Shown in pieces: positions 17,938-27,592 of a stretch of 64,000 nt of DNA. How positions within the stretch are numbered: the first letter of the stretch is position 1; each line of letters starts with the position of its first letter. Position numbers and translations under genes: made by a program. The stretch is from Candidatus Accumulibacter contiguus (GTDB lineage Bacteria; Pseudomonadota; Gammaproteobacteria; Burkholderiales; Rhodocyclaceae). The notes below the pieces were generated by a model. That model was not told where the DNA came from and searched no databases. It was given only the letters and a program-made list of their open reading frames with translations. The DNA is taken from contig NZ_SPMX01000003.1 of assembly GCF_012940005.1 (NCBI RefSeq), positions 1-64,000 on the forward strand, in the 5' to 3' direction.

Positions 17938-19249
17938 GCTTTTCCCCGTCTTGCCCTGGTCGGTTGATCGTTTCCACCAGCATTGCCCCGCCCTGGCCGC
18001 CACCGATGCAGATTGCGGCGATGCCGCGCCTTGCCCTGGCGTGCTGCAGCGCCTGCAGCAGATGCAGGACGATGCGGGCGCCGGAAGCGCCGACCGGGTG
18101 ACCGAGTGCAATGGCGCTGCCGTCGACGTTGAGACGCTCCGGCTGGATCACGCCGAGCGCGCCCGGCAGACCGAGCTGCTCGCGGCAGTAGTCGTCCGAC
18201 TCCCAGGCAGCGAGGCAGCCGAGCACCTGCGCCGCGAACGCCTCATTGATTTCCCAGAGGTCGATGTCCGCCAAGCCGAACTGATGACGCTGCAGGATCG
18301 GCGTTGCGGCATGCACCGGACCCAGCCCCATTTGCGCCGGATCGAGACCGGCCCACTGGCTGTCGGTAATGCTGCCGAGCGGCTCGAGCCGCCATTTGTC
18401 GACCGCTGCCGCCGAGGCCAGGAGCAGCCACGCGGCCCCGTCGGTGATTTGTGAGCTGTTGCCCGGGGTCACGCGGCCATATTTGCGATCAAAAAAAGGC
18501 TTGAGCCTGGCAAGTCCGGCCATGCTCGAATCGGCGCGCACCCCGTCGTCTTCGCTGTAGACCTTGCCCTTGCCGTCAACGAGAGGGACGATCTCGCCGA
18601 AACGTCCGGCGGCTTGTGCAGCGACTGCGCGCTGGTGACTGCGAACACTGTATTCGTCCATCTGCTGGCGCGAGATGCCGAAGCGCCAGGCAAGGTTTTC
18701 GGCGGTCTGACCCATCAGCAGACCAACGACCGGGTCGGTCAGTCCCTTCAACAGGCCGATCACCGGGGACAGCGCCTGCGACGGACGCAGGCGGGCGAAC
18801 ATGCCGATCTTCTGACTGAACGTCCGGGCCTGCATCATCTGTGCAAACCAGCGCACCATTGCCTCGTTGTACAGCAGCGGCGCATGCGAGAGCGCGTCGA
18901 CCCCGCCGGCAAGCACCAGTTGCGAGCGTCCATTCTGGATGTTGGCCATCGCCGAGTCGATCGCCTGCATGCCGCTGGCGCAGTTGCGCATTACCGTCCA
19001 GGCCGGCACCTGATGGCCGCAACCGAGACGCAGGGAAACGACGCGAGCGATATTGACTTCGTCGGGCGAGGGACTGGCACAACCGAGAATGATCTCGTCG
19101 AGTTCGGTCGGTGCGAACGGCTGGCGAATCAGCAATGCGCGGCCGGCCTGCACCGCCAGATCGCTCGCAGCGAACGGCCCGGGCGCATTGCGCCCCTTGA
19201 GGAAAGGCGTTCTCGCGCCATCGACGACATACACGGGCTGAAATCCCAT
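17924..19249 (-). CDS. fadI: Acetyl-CoA C-acetyltransferase (FadI-like thiolase)
   Basis: This 441-residue thiolase catalyses thiolytic cleavage of 3-ketoacyl-CoA. Cys90 in MRNCASGMQ is the nucleophile; NEAFAAQ, GHPVGASGAR and CIGGGQGGA complete the active site. The longer insert (about residues 120-190) is typical of the FadI/beta-subunit branch rather than FadA. The ATG at 19249 follows the strong site AAGGAGAACCC. It lies 74 bases after the acyl-CoA dehydrogenase and overlaps the next gene by 14 bases. This places it in one operon with fadE and the fadJ-like gene. Confidence 0.92.
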   Translation of the reverse strand: MGFQPVYVVDGARTPFLKGRNAPGPFAASDLAVQAGRALLIRQPFAPTELDEIILGCASPSPDEVNIARVVSLRLGCGHQVPAWTVMRNCASGMQAIDSAMANIQNGRSQLVLAGGVDALSHAPLLYNEAMVRWFAQMMQARTFSQKIGMFARLRPSQALSPVIGLLKGLTDPVVGLLMGQTAENLAWRFGISRQQMDEYSVRSHQRAVAAQAAGRFGEIVPLVDGKGKVYSEDDGVRADSSMAGLARLKPFFDRKYGRVTPGNSSQITDGAAWLLLASAAAVDKWRLEPLGSITDSQWAGLDPAQMGLGPVHAATPILQRHQFGLADIDLWEINEAFAAQVLGCLAAWESDDYCREQLGLPGALGVIQPERLNVDGSAIALGHPVGASGARIVLHLLQALQHARARRGIAAICIGGGQGGAMLVETINRPGQDGEKHAHP

Positions 19250-19323
19250 GGGTTCTCCTTCTGCCAAACACGAAAGGCACGGAACAACGGCTCCGCGCCT
19301 TCCAGGGTTCGCTGAGCGGCGGT

Positions 19324-21672
19324 CTAGGCGGCTTTGTGCAGCAGCGGCTGTTGCCGCGCATGCCCGAGATCATGCGGGAAATCGTCGACGCGGATGACGA
19401 TGTCGCGCAGTTCATTCCGCCGCTTGAGCACGGCGTACTCCGCAGCGGTGACGATGCCGGCAGCAAAAGCCGCGTGCGCCAGATCGCGGACGTTGGCGTC
19501 CGGATTGTCGGCCAGCACACCGCTCTTTTCGGCGGCACGAATCTTGGCTTCGATCGGTTCGGCGGCAATGGTTGCCGCCAGCGCCAGTTCGAGTGCGCCG
19601 ACGGCTTCGCTTTCAACCTTGGGCAGGTAGGATTCGGCGGTCAGACGGTCGCGCGCAGCCGACGGTTCGATCAGCAGCTTTGCCACCTGGTGACCAATCC
19701 GGTCGGAAGGCACGTCGTAGGGGTGGCCGAGCGGGAAGACGAGACGGTAGAGCATGCGCGCGATCCAGCGCACCGGGAAGTTGGCAATCACCCCGTCGAA
19801 CGCCATCTGCGCCTTGTACATCGCATCCCACATCGCCCAGTGCATCAGCGGTGCGTCGGCCGGTTGACGCCCTTCCGACTCGTAGCGCTTGAGCGTCGCA
19901 GAGCACAGATACAACATCGACAGAATGTCGCCGAGCCGCGCCGAGAGTTTTTCGCGGCGTTTCAATTCACCTCCCAGAACCAGCATCGAGATGTCTGCGA
20001 GGAAGGCGAAAGCCGAAGAGAAGCGCGTCAGCTGCTGGTAGTAGCGCCTGGTTTCCGGAGCGACATTGGCCGGCACGGAGACGAAATGCGAGCCAGTCAG
20101 TCCCTTTCTCAGCGCACCGAAGGCATGTCCTATGGTGAACAGGAGATGGCCGAAAAAGGCCTTGTCGAAGTCGCGCAGACCCTGTTCCTCATCGGGGTTG
20201 AAAGCCGACTTCATCTCCTTGAGCACATACGGATGACAGCGGATGGCCCCCTGGCCAAACAGGATCATGCTGCGCGTCAGGATGTTTGCACCTTCGACGG
20301 TAATCCCGATAGGCAGTTGCTGATAGGCACGGCCGATGAAGTTCGATGGTCCCAGACAGATCCCCTTGCCGCCGACGATATCCATACCGTCATTGACGAC
20401 CTGGCGGGCAAGCTCGGTGACATGATACTTGGCGATCGCCGAGACCACCGACGGCTTCTCGCCGAGGTCGATGGCGCCAGCCGTCATCGTGCGCACGGCA
20501 TTCATCATGTAGGTGTAGGCGCCGATGCGCGTCAGCGGTTCTTCAACGCCTTCGAAGCGCCCGATCGCCATCTTGAACTGACTGCGAACACGCGCGTATG
20601 CACCGACCGTGCGAGCCGTCAACTGTGCCATGCCGGCGTTCGATGACGGCAGCGAGATCGAGCGGCCAGCCGCCAGACACTCCATCAGCATCCGCCACCC
20701 CTGGCCAACCATCGCCGGGCCACCGATCACGTAGTCGAGCGGCATGAAGACGTCCTTGCCGCGCGTCGGGCCATTCATGAACATGGCGTTGAGCGGGAAG
20801 TGGCGGCGACCGATTTCTGCGCCGGGGGTGTCGCGCGGCACCAGGGCACAGGTAATGCCGATGTGCTTGCTGCTGCCGAGCAGGCCATCCGGATCATAGA
20901 GATGGAAAGCCAGACCCAGGATGGTGCACACCGGACCGAGAGTAATGTAACGCTTGTCCCAGGTCACGCGCATGCCGAGCACTTCCCGGCCCTGCCACAT
21001 GCCCTTGCAGACGATGCCGACGTCGGGGATCGAGCCAGCGTCGGAACCGGCCCAGGGACTGGTCAGGGCGAAGGCGGGAATCTCGATCCCCTTGGCCAGC
21101 CGCGGCAGATAGTGGTTCTTCTGTGCCTCGGTACCGTAGTGCAACAACAGTTCGGCCGGACCGAGCGAGTTGGGCACCATCACCGACACCGACAACGCCG
21201 AACAACGCGTCGATAGTTTGGTGACGATCTGCGAGTGGGCATAGGCCGAGAACTCGAGACCGCCATACTTCTTCGGGATGATCATCCCGAGGAATCCCTT
21301 GTCCTTGATGTACTGCCATGCCTGTGGTGGCAGATCGTGCAAATCGTTCGTCACCTGCCAGTCATCCACCAGCGCACAGGCCTGCTCGACCTCGTTGTCC
21401 ATGAAGGACTGCTCTTCGGGCTTGAGTTTCGGCACCGGATAGGCGAGCAGCTTGTTCCAGTCGGGATTGCCGCGGAACAGTTCGCCGTCCCACCACACCG
21501 TCCCGGCCTCGAGCGCGACGCGCTCGGTTTCCGACATCTGCGGCAGAATCCGTTTGTAAGTACTGAAAATGGGCCGGCTGACCAGCGCTCGCCGCAAGGG
21601 GCGAACGCCGAACAGCGCGACAAGACTCACCAGTGTGACACCGATGATGATCGAGACGACCGTTGTGATCAT
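19324..21672 (-). CDS. fadE: Acyl-CoA dehydrogenase, FadE type
   Basis: FadE-type dehydrogenases catalyse the first oxidation of beta-oxidation, acyl-CoA to trans-2-enoyl-CoA, using FAD and passing electrons to ETF. The 782-residue length with an N-terminal hydrophobic segment (TVVSIIIGVTLVSLVALFGV) matches the large membrane-associated FadE class rather than the usual 380-residue form. The dehydrogenase core is visible in GLEFSAYAHSQIV, LTSPWAGSDAGS, GPVCTILGLAFHLYDPD and IVGGKGICLGPSNFIG. The C-terminal DUF1974-like extension follows. It is downstream of tetR on the same strand and upstream of the thiolase, and probably shares their transcription. Confidence 0.94.
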   Translation of the reverse strand: MITTVVSIIIGVTLVSLVALFGVRPLRRALVSRPIFSTYKRILPQMSETERVALEAGTVWWDGELFRGNPDWNKLLAYPVPKLKPEEQSFMDNEVEQACALVDDWQVTNDLHDLPPQAWQYIKDKGFLGMIIPKKYGGLEFSAYAHSQIVTKLSTRCSALSVSVMVPNSLGPAELLLHYGTEAQKNHYLPRLAKGIEIPAFALTSPWAGSDAGSIPDVGIVCKGMWQGREVLGMRVTWDKRYITLGPVCTILGLAFHLYDPDGLLGSSKHIGITCALVPRDTPGAEIGRRHFPLNAMFMNGPTRGKDVFMPLDYVIGGPAMVGQGWRMLMECLAAGRSISLPSSNAGMAQLTARTVGAYARVRSQFKMAIGRFEGVEEPLTRIGAYTYMMNAVRTMTAGAIDLGEKPSVVSAIAKYHVTELARQVVNDGMDIVGGKGICLGPSNFIGRAYQQLPIGITVEGANILTRSMILFGQGAIRCHPYVLKEMKSAFNPDEEQGLRDFDKAFFGHLLFTIGHAFGALRKGLTGSHFVSVPANVAPETRRYYQQLTRFSSAFAFLADISMLVLGGELKRREKLSARLGDILSMLYLCSATLKRYESEGRQPADAPLMHWAMWDAMYKAQMAFDGVIANFPVRWIARMLYRLVFPLGHPYDVPSDRIGHQVAKLLIEPSAARDRLTAESYLPKVESEAVGALELALAATIAAEPIEAKIRAAEKSGVLADNPDANVRDLAHAAFAAGIVTAAEYAVLKRRNELRDIVIRVDDFPHDLGHARQQPLLHKAA

Positions 21673-21799
21673 TGCTGCTTCTCCTATTGCTGGTCCTGGG
21701 TCTTGGGTGTTGTAGCTTGGACCTTGCGCTGTGCGCCTTGTCCCTTGAATATCAGACCGTCTTCGAGGACGGTTCTTGTTGTTACTATGGAAGTCGCGA

Positions 21800-21852
21800 G
21801 CGACTCACGAATCTCCCCTCCCCCCTCGCGGGGGAGGGGTTGGGGGAGAGGG
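21800..21852 (-). repeat. REP-like palindromic repeat, copy 2
   Basis: This is the inverted second copy of the 53-base element at 9889-9941, differing at one position (A for G after the first CTCCCCC). It overlaps the 3' end of the tetR gene, whose last roughly 17 codons and stop are encoded by the element. It lies between tetR and fadE, so its GC hairpin could uncouple the two messages. Confidence 0.8.
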
Positions 21853-22554
21853 GAACGGTAGCTCATGAAACTGTGGCAAGGGTGCCCGCAGGCCACCGAG
21901 CAGGAAAGGCATCAGCCGCTGCGCCAGGCGTCTGGCCAGCGCGGTGTCGCCCGGATCATCGGCGCTCTCGCCTGCGAGATCGCCCAATTCACAGCCGGTG
22001 ACGACCTGCAGCACATCGGTTCCGGCGATCGCGTAAGACATGGCGCCAAGCATGAAATGCAGGCGCCAGACAATCTCCGCTTTGGGAACATCCGGCAAGG
22101 CGCGAAATAGTGCCAGCTTGTAGCGATCGATCACCTGCGCATACTCACCGGCAAAAAAGGTGCGGATGAACTCGGCCGGTTCGGTCAAGGTACGGCCGAG
22201 CAATCGCAGAAAGGTCATGCCACCCAGCGACGGATCCTCCCCCATCCGCAACAAGGTGCCGAAAAACGCTTCGAGTATCTGCGACGGCTTGAGCGGTGCA
22301 CCGGCAGCCTGCGCTTCGAGTTCGTCAAGTGCCTGCAGGCGCTGCTGGTTGAGCCAGGCCAGGCGACGCCGGAAAACCTCGCACAGCAATGCCTCTTTCG
22401 ACCCGAAATGGTAGTTCACCGCGGCCAGGTTGACTTCCGCCGCGCTGGTGATGGTCCGCATCGACGTCGCTTCGTAGCCGTTTTCCATGAACAGGCGTTC
22501 GGCAACGTCCAGAATGCGCTCACGGGTATCACTCGTTGTTTTCTGATCGGACAT
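21805..22554 (-). CDS. TetR/AcrR family regulator, likely of beta-oxidation
   Basis: The N-terminal 50 residues are a TetR helix-turn-helix domain (RERILDVAERLFMENGYEATSM, then AAVNYHFGSKEALL). The C-terminal region is a ligand pocket of the kind that in PsrA/FadR homologues senses acyl-CoA or fatty acid. The ATG at 22554 begins the family sequence at MSDQKTTSDT. The gene precedes fadE on the same strand. The site AAACGAACGTTTGA is found both in its own promoter region and before the 14348 operon, which supports autoregulation and control of beta-oxidation. The last residues (PFPSPPTPPPRGGRGDS) come from a REP-like element and are probably a late addition. Ligand identity is inference. Confidence 0.88.
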   Translation of the reverse strand: MSDQKTTSDTRERILDVAERLFMENGYEATSMRTITSAAEVNLAAVNYHFGSKEALLCEVFRRRLAWLNQQRLQALDELEAQAAGAPLKPSQILEAFFGTLLRMGEDPSLGGMTFLRLLGRTLTEPAEFIRTFFAGEYAQVIDRYKLALFRALPDVPKAEIVWRLHFMLGAMSYAIAGTDVLQVVTGCELGDLAGESADDPGDTALARRLAQRLMPFLLGGLRAPLPQFHELPFPSPPTPPPRGGRGDS

Positions 22555-22615
22555 AGGATCGCTGGCCCAGGAATAGCGGATTTGCACGCTCGAAATGCTT
22601 GTCATCCTCACTTCG

Positions 22616-22661
22616 ATCAAACGTTCGTTTTAATGTTAGGGCCATCGCCTCCCAAATGCAA
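22616..22661 (-). promoter_or_regulatory. tetR promoter with PsrA-like operator
   Basis: On the minus strand TTGCAT (22656-22661), a 17-base spacer and TAACAT (22633-22638) form a plausible promoter. The operator AAACGAACGTTTGATC follows directly. It has the same 14-base core as the site at 14417-14430 and occupies the same position relative to the -10 box. The gap 22555-22754 is shared with the divergent ABC transporter gene, so the regulator may affect both. Confidence 0.65.
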
Positions 22662-22689
22662 GAGTTTTTTGCCTCTTTCTGCGTCCATC

Positions 22690-22719
22690 TTGAGACCTGG
22701 CTCGACAACAGGGCATACT
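22690..22719 (+). promoter_or_regulatory. Putative promoter of the ABC exporter
   Basis: TTGAGA (22690-22695), an 18-base spacer and CATACT (22714-22719) lie 35 bases before the chosen start of the ABC transporter. Both hexamers match the sigma-70 consensus at four of six positions. Support is positional only. Confidence 0.4.
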
Positions 22720-22754
22720 CCGGGGATCAGCCACCCGATCGACAAGCCAGAACC

Positions 22755-24593
22755 ATGCGCCGTGCCGCCTCTTCCTACCCTGCAGCCGAGTCACCCGCGG
22801 CCGCCGACAGTCATCTCTGGTTGACCCTCAACAAGTTGCTTCCCTATCTGTGGCAATACAAGTGGCGAGTCTTGCTGGCCCTCTCGTGTCTGTTCACGGC
22901 CAAACTGGCCAATGTCTGTGTGCCGCTGGTTTTCAAGGAGATGATCGACAGTCTGAGCAGCACGCAACAGGCACTTGCCCTGCCTGCCCTGCTGCTGCTG
23001 CTTTATGGTGCGCTGCGTTTTTCGACCTCCCTGTTCACGGAGCTGCGCGAGATTCTCTTTGCCCGCGTCACACAACGCGCCGTACGCCGGATCGCGCTGG
23101 AAGTTTTCCGCCACCTGCACCAGCTTTCGCTCCGCTTTCATCTGCAAAGGCAGACCGGTGGTGTTTCGCGCGACATCGAACGTGGCAGCCGATCGATCTC
23201 GAGTCTGATCAGCTATACGCTCTATTCGATCCTGCCGACTCTGGTCGAAATCACGCTCGTCCTGATCATCCTGTTTGTCAGGTACGACAGTGCCTTTGTC
23301 CTGATCACCCTGGCTTCGCTGACGGCCTATGTGGTATTCACGGTCAAGGTCAGCAACTGGCGGATCGCCATTCGCCGGAAACTCAACGAGATGGACTCGG
23401 CAGCAAATACTCGCGCCATCGACAGCCTGCTCAACTACGAAACGGTCAAGTACTTCAATAATGAGGAATACGAGGCCCGCCGCTACGATCAGCAGATGCA
23501 TCTGTGGGAAGACGCGGCGACCAGGAGCCAGGTCTCCCTGTCCTGGCTCAATCTCGGCCAACAGATCATCATTGCATTGGGGGTCACTTTGATGATGTGG
23601 CGAGCAGCCAGTGGTGTGGTCGCGGGCTCGATGACCATCGGCGATCTGGTGCTGGTCAACGCTTTCCTGATTCAGCTCTACATGCCACTCAACTTCCTCG
23701 GCGTGGTGTACCGCGAAATTCGCCAGTCACTGGCCGACATCGAGCGCATGTTCGACCTGCTCGCCGTGCACCGGGAAATCGCCGATGTGCCGGACGCCAT
23801 TCCCCTCATGGCTGGCCCAATGGAGATCCGCTTTTCCGATGTGGACTTTTTCTACGAGTCCAACCGGCAGATTCTGTACGGCGTTGATTTTGTGATTCCG
23901 GCCGGGCGCACCCTCGCTGTCGTCGGCGAGTCCGGTTCCGGAAAATCGACCCTGGCACGGCTGCTCTACCGCTTCTATGACATCAGCGGCGGTCATGTCC
24001 GGATCAACGGCAGCGATCTTCGCCAACTCACCCAGGCGAGCCTGCGCGCAGCCATCGGCATCGTACCGCAGGATACCGTGTTGTTCAATGACACCATTTT
24101 CTACAACATTCAGTACGGCCAGCCCGAAGCCAGCCGCGAACAGGTGCTTGCCGCAGCCAGCGCGGCGCAACTCGCGGCGTTCATCGAACTGCTCCCCGAT
24201 GGCTACGAAACGCGGGTGGGCGAACGCGGACTGAAGCTTTCGGGAGGGGAAAAGCAGCGGGTCGCCATCGCTCGCGCGCTGCTCAAGAACCCGCCGGTGT
24301 TGATTTTCGATGAAGCGACTTCGGCACTCGACTCGAAAACCGAAAAAGCCATCCAGGCGAGTCTCGACAATGCGGCACGTGGCCGCACGACGCTGGTGAT
24401 CGCCCACCGCCTATCGACGATCATGAATGCCGACGAGATTCTGGTAATGGACGCCGGTCGCATCGTCGAACGCGGATCGCACCTCAAACTGCTCGACGCT
24501 GGCGGCCTGTACGCGCAGATGTGGGCCCTGCAACAGTTGGAGGAGTCCGGCGACAAGGCCGCAAGCGAGTCGCCGGCCACGCATGAGTTATGA
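22755..24593 (+). CDS. ATM1/HMT-type ABC exporter (fused permease-ATPase)
   Basis: This 612-residue half-transporter has an N-terminal exporter domain of six transmembrane helices (about 30-320), with the ATM1-family segment NYETVKYFNNEEYE. The C-terminal ATPase domain has Walker A VGESGSGKST, Q-loop IVPQDTVLFND, signature LSGGEKQR, Walker B VLIFDEATSALD and H-loop IAHRLST. ATM1/HMT proteins export glutathione- or thiol-linked metal or sulfur compounds from the cytoplasm or organelle matrix; the substrate here is unknown. The ATG at 22755 fits the start of the conserved region; an upstream ATG at 22599 would run through the tetR operator. It is a single-gene unit convergent with rplQ. Confidence 0.9.
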   Translation: MRRAASSYPAAESPAAADSHLWLTLNKLLPYLWQYKWRVLLALSCLFTAKLANVCVPLVFKEMIDSLSSTQQALALPALLLLLYGALRFSTSLFTELREILFARVTQRAVRRIALEVFRHLHQLSLRFHLQRQTGGVSRDIERGSRSISSLISYTLYSILPTLVEITLVLIILFVRYDSAFVLITLASLTAYVVFTVKVSNWRIAIRRKLNEMDSAANTRAIDSLLNYETVKYFNNEEYEARRYDQQMHLWEDAATRSQVSLSWLNLGQQIIIALGVTLMMWRAASGVVAGSMTIGDLVLVNAFLIQLYMPLNFLGVVYREIRQSLADIERMFDLLAVHREIADVPDAIPLMAGPMEIRFSDVDFFYESNRQILYGVDFVIPAGRTLAVVGESGSGKSTLARLLYRFYDISGGHVRINGSDLRQLTQASLRAAIGIVPQDTVLFNDTIFYNIQYGQPEASREQVLAAASAAQLAAFIELLPDGYETRVGERGLKLSGGEKQRVAIARALLKNPPVLIFDEATSALDSKTEKAIQASLDNAARGRTTLVIAHRLSTIMNADEILVMDAGRIVERGSHLKLLDAGGLYAQMWALQQLEESGDKAASESPATHEL

Positions 24594-24612
24594 CCAATGC
24601 ATTCTGCCGGCG

Positions 24613-24637
24613 AAAAAAAGCCAAGCAGAGCCTGGCT
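24613..24637 (-). terminator. Rho-independent terminator of the rpoA-rplQ operon
   Basis: On the minus strand AGCCAGGC-TCT-GCTTGGCT forms an eight-pair stem followed by seven T, 34 bases after the rplQ stop codon. It also lies just after the convergent ABC exporter gene. It should end the ribosomal-protein transcript. Confidence 0.85.
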
Positions 24638-24670
24638 ATTGTTCATTCGGCCGACCGGCCGCAAAAGCGA

Positions 24671-25051
24671 TTATTCGGTGACGGCGTCGACTTCCGGCCG
24701 ATCCATCAACTCGACATACGCCATCGGTGCATTGTCGCCATCGCGAAAACCACACTTCAGAATCCGCAGATAGCCGCCATTGCGGGCCGCATAACGCGGC
24801 CCGAGTTCGTTGAACACCTTGACCACCATGTCCCGATCGCGCAGTCGGTCGAAAGCCAGGCGACGGTTGGCCAGGTTCGGGTTCTTGCCGAGAGTGATGA
24901 TCGGCTCGATGACGCGCCGAAGCTCCTTGGCTTTCGGCAGGGTCGTCTTGATGGCTTCTTCACGAAGCAGAGAAACGGTCATGTTACGCAACATCGCCAG
25001 ACGATGGGCGCTGGTACGATTCAGTTTACGAAGACCCAAACGGTGACGCAT
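24671..25051 (-). CDS. rplQ: 50S ribosomal protein L17
   Basis: L17 binds 23S rRNA in the large subunit near the exit tunnel. The 126-residue protein starts [17 protein letters not shown] and carries the family core [19 protein letters not shown] and [19 protein letters not shown]. The bacterial length is normal with a short acidic tail. It is the last gene of the alpha operon, 30 bases after rpoA, and is followed by a terminator. Confidence 0.98.
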   Translation of the reverse strand: MRHRLGLRKLNRTSAHRLAMLRNMTVSLLREEAIKTTLPKAKELRRVIEPIITLGKNPNLANRRLAFDRLRDRDMVVKVFNELGPRYAARNGGYLRILKCGFRDGDNAPMAYVELMDRPEVDAVTE

Positions 25052-25081
25052 ATCAATTCCTTCCTGTTCTTGTCCGGCTGC

Positions 25082-26056
25082 TCATTTCTCGAGGCCGGCG
25101 GGAGGCCAGTTCTCAAGCTTCATGCCCAGTGTCAGGCCGCGCGCGGCCAGCACTTCCTTGATTTCATTCAGCGACTTGCGACCGAGATTGGGCGTCTTGA
25201 GCAGCTCGTTCTCGGTGCGCTGGATCAGATCACCAATGTAATAGATGTTTTCCGCCTTCAGACAGTTGGCCGAGCGAACCGTCAACTCCAGGTCATCCAC
25301 CGGACGCAACAGCAAGGGGTCGACCTGCACCGTCTTCTGATACTCGATAGGCAGCGCCGTCCCGGCGAGGTCGGCAAACACCGAAAGCTGCTCCATCAGG
25401 ATGCGCGCAGCCGTCCGGATGGCCTCTTCCGGCTCGATGGCACCGTTGGTTTCGATGTCCATGATCAGCTTGTCCAGATCGGTCCGCTGCTCGACACGCG
25501 CGCTCTCGACTGCGTAGCTGACCCGGCGAACCGGGCTGAACGAGGCGTCAAGGATCAGCTTGCCAATATTCTTGCTGCCATCGCCAATCTCGCGGAGGTT
25601 GCCAGCCACATAACCCCGCGAGCGCTCGACCTTCATTTCCATCGCCAGCTTGCCACCGGCAGAGAGGTGGGCAATGACATGCTCGGGGTTGATGATCTCG
25701 ACGTCGTGCGAGACATCGATGTCGGCAGCCCGAACAACGCCCTTGCCTTCCTTGCGGAGTTGCAGGACGACTTCTTCCCGGTTGTGCAGCTTGAAGACGA
25801 CCCCCTTGAGGTTCAACAGGATATCGACCACATCCTCCTGAACCCCGTCAATGGTCGAGTATTCATGCAGTACGCCTTCGATGCTGACCTCGGTCGGCGC
25901 ATAACCCGGCATCGACGACAGCAGAATCCGACGCAGTGCATTGCCCAGAGTATGCCCGTAACCGCGTTCAAACGGCTCCATGACCACTCGTGCATGCACC
26001 GGCGACAAGCTCTGCACATCGATGATGCGCGGTTTAAATAGTCCACTGCTTTGCAT
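25082..26056 (-). CDS. rpoA: DNA-directed RNA polymerase alpha subunit
   Basis: Alpha dimerises to nucleate RNA polymerase assembly and contacts UP elements and activators. The 324-residue protein has the N-terminal dimerisation domain ([21 protein letters not shown], about 32-52), a linker at about 235-245 and the C-terminal helix-hairpin-helix domain ([32 protein letters not shown]). The ATG at 26056 starts the canonical [10 protein letters not shown]. It follows rpsD by 39 bases in the usual rpsM-rpsK-rpsD-rpoA-rplQ order. Confidence 0.98.
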   Translation of the reverse strand: MQSSGLFKPRIIDVQSLSPVHARVVMEPFERGYGHTLGNALRRILLSSMPGYAPTEVSIEGVLHEYSTIDGVQEDVVDILLNLKGVVFKLHNREEVVLQLRKEGKGVVRAADIDVSHDVEIINPEHVIAHLSAGGKLAMEMKVERSRGYVAGNLREIGDGSKNIGKLILDASFSPVRRVSYAVESARVEQRTDLDKLIMDIETNGAIEPEEAIRTAARILMEQLSVFADLAGTALPIEYQKTVQVDPLLLRPVDDLELTVRSANCLKAENIYYIGDLIQRTENELLKTPNLGRKSLNEIKEVLAARGLTLGMKLENWPPAGLEK

Positions 26057-26095
26057 GTACTGTCCTTTGCCTGATTCCGTCAAGCCTCGCCACTA

Positions 26096-26725
26096 CTACT
26101 TCGAATAGAGTTCGATGACGAGACTTTCGTTGATCGTCGGCGGCAGTTCGCTACGTTCCGGGTGTGCCTTGTAGGTGCCTTTTGCCGCTTTGGCGTCCAC
26201 TTCAACCCACTCGGGAAAGCCACGCGCTTCGGCAGCGACCAGAGCGGCCTTGACGCGAAGATGAGCTTTCGCTTTCTCGCAGACTTCTACGACGTCGCCG
26301 GGGCGAACCTGGTACGAGGGAATGTTTACGCGCCGACCGTTCACGAGTACGCCGTTATGTCTGACCACCTGGCGCGACTCCGCTCGCGACGCCGCGAAAC
26401 CCATGCGGTAGCAGACACTATCGAGGCGAGCCTCAAGCAATTGCAACAGCACCTCACCAGTGACGCCCTTGCGACGGTCAGCCTCTTTGTACACCTTGCG
26501 AAACTGTCCTTCAAGGACGCCATAGATGCGGCGGATTTTCTGCTTTTCCCGCAGGTGAACACCATAGTCGGACAAGCGTTGCCCGGACTTCTGGCCATGC
26601 TGACCGGGTGCATACGAGCGACGTTCGATCGCGCACTTGTCGGTGAAGCACTTTTCCCCCTTGAGGAACAATTTTTCGCCTTCACGGCGACATTGACGGC
26701 ATTTCGGATCGAGATTGCGAGCCAC
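26096..26725 (-). CDS. rpsD: 30S ribosomal protein S4
   Basis: S4 is a primary 16S rRNA binder and in many bacteria a translational repressor of the alpha operon. The 209-residue protein begins with GTG at 26725, giving [16 protein letters not shown], with AAGGAGA upstream. Longer ATG readings add non-homologous residues. Four cysteines (C9, C12, C26, C31) form the zinc-binding C+ version. The S4 RNA-binding domain is at about 97-160 ([20 protein letters not shown]). Confidence 0.97.
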   Translation of the reverse strand: MARNLDPKCRQCRREGEKLFLKGEKCFTDKCAIERRSYAPGQHGQKSGQRLSDYGVHLREKQKIRRIYGVLEGQFRKVYKEADRRKGVTGEVLLQLLEARLDSVCYRMGFAASRAESRQVVRHNGVLVNGRRVNIPSYQVRPGDVVEVCEKAKAHLRVKAALVAAEARGFPEWVEVDAKAAKGTYKAHPERSELPPTINESLVIELYSK

Positions 26726-26735
26726 TATTTTCTCC

Positions 26736-27131
26736 TTAAATCCGACGCTTCTTGGGCGGCCGACAACCATTGTGCGGGATCGGCGTGACATCGGTGATCG
26801 CGGTGATCTTCATACCAAGCGCATTGAGCGCGCGCACCGAAGACTCTCGCCCTGGGCCAGGCCCCTTGATACGAACTTCGAGGTTTTTGACGCCACACTC
26901 GACGGCAACCCGGCCGGCAGCTTCAGCGGCAACCTGGGCAGCAAAAGGAGTGCTCTTGCGTGAACCCTTGAAGCCGGCCCCACCAGACGTCGCCCACGAC
27001 AGCGCGTTACCCTGGCGGTCGGTGATGGTGATGATCGTATTGTTGAACGAGGCATGGATGTGAGCAACACCTTCAGCAACGTTCTTTCTGATCTTAACTT
27101 TTTTACGAACTTTTGCAGCAGTCTTGGCCAT
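26736..27131 (-). CDS. rpsK: 30S ribosomal protein S11
   Basis: S11 lies on the platform of the small subunit near the mRNA exit and the E site. The 131-residue protein has the family core [39 protein letters not shown] and the C-terminal [16 protein letters not shown]. It is ten bases upstream of rpsD and 20 bases after rpsM. Confidence 0.98.
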   Translation of the reverse strand: MAKTAAKVRKKVKIRKNVAEGVAHIHASFNNTIITITDRQGNALSWATSGGAGFKGSRKSTPFAAQVAAEAAGRVAVECGVKNLEVRIKGPGPGRESSVRALNALGMKITAITDVTPIPHNGCRPPKKRRI

Positions 27132-27151
27132 GGTCAGGTCCTAGTCTTTCA

Positions 27152-27514
27152 TCATTTCTTGCCGGCGATCGGCTTCCGCGGTCCCTTGCGAGTACGCGCA
27201 TTGGTGCGCGTCCGCTGGCCACGAGACGGCAGGCCCTTGCGGTGACGAAGGCCACGATAGCAGCCCAAGTCCATCAAGCGCTTGATGCTCATCGTGACTT
27301 CGCGACGCAGATCACCCTCGACACTGTATTTGCCGATCTGGTCACGCAAACGATCCAGTTCAGCCTCAGTCAGGTCCTTCATTTTTGTTGAACGTTGAAC
27401 CCCAGCAGCATCACAGATTTTCTGTGCGCGCGGACGTCCGATACCGTAAATGGCAGTTAATGCGATCTCGGCATGCTGGTGGTTCGGGAGGTTTACGCCT
27501 GCGATGCGGGCCAT
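27152..27514 (-). CDS. rpsM: 30S ribosomal protein S13
   Basis: S13 sits in the head of the small subunit, contacts tRNA and forms intersubunit bridges with L5. The 120-residue protein has the helix-two-turn-helix region ([18 protein letters not shown]) and the basic C-terminal tail ([18 protein letters not shown]). It follows rpmJ, as in the usual spc-alpha junction. Confidence 0.98.
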   Translation of the reverse strand: MARIAGVNLPNHQHAEIALTAIYGIGRPRAQKICDAAGVQRSTKMKDLTEAELDRLRDQIGKYSVEGDLRREVTMSIKRLMDLGCYRGLRHRKGLPSRGQRTRTNARTRKGPRKPIAGKK

Positions 27515-27592
27515 CGATTCACCCCAAATAATCGAAACTTCAAGTTTATGCCTTCAATCGACTGACGACTCACCATGGGTGGGTCGCAGCGA

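Noticed and set aside
24590-26041. A 483-codon open frame on the plus strand opposite rplQ and rpoA.
   Set aside because: It mirrors the third-position bias of two certain genes and shows no protein-family signal.
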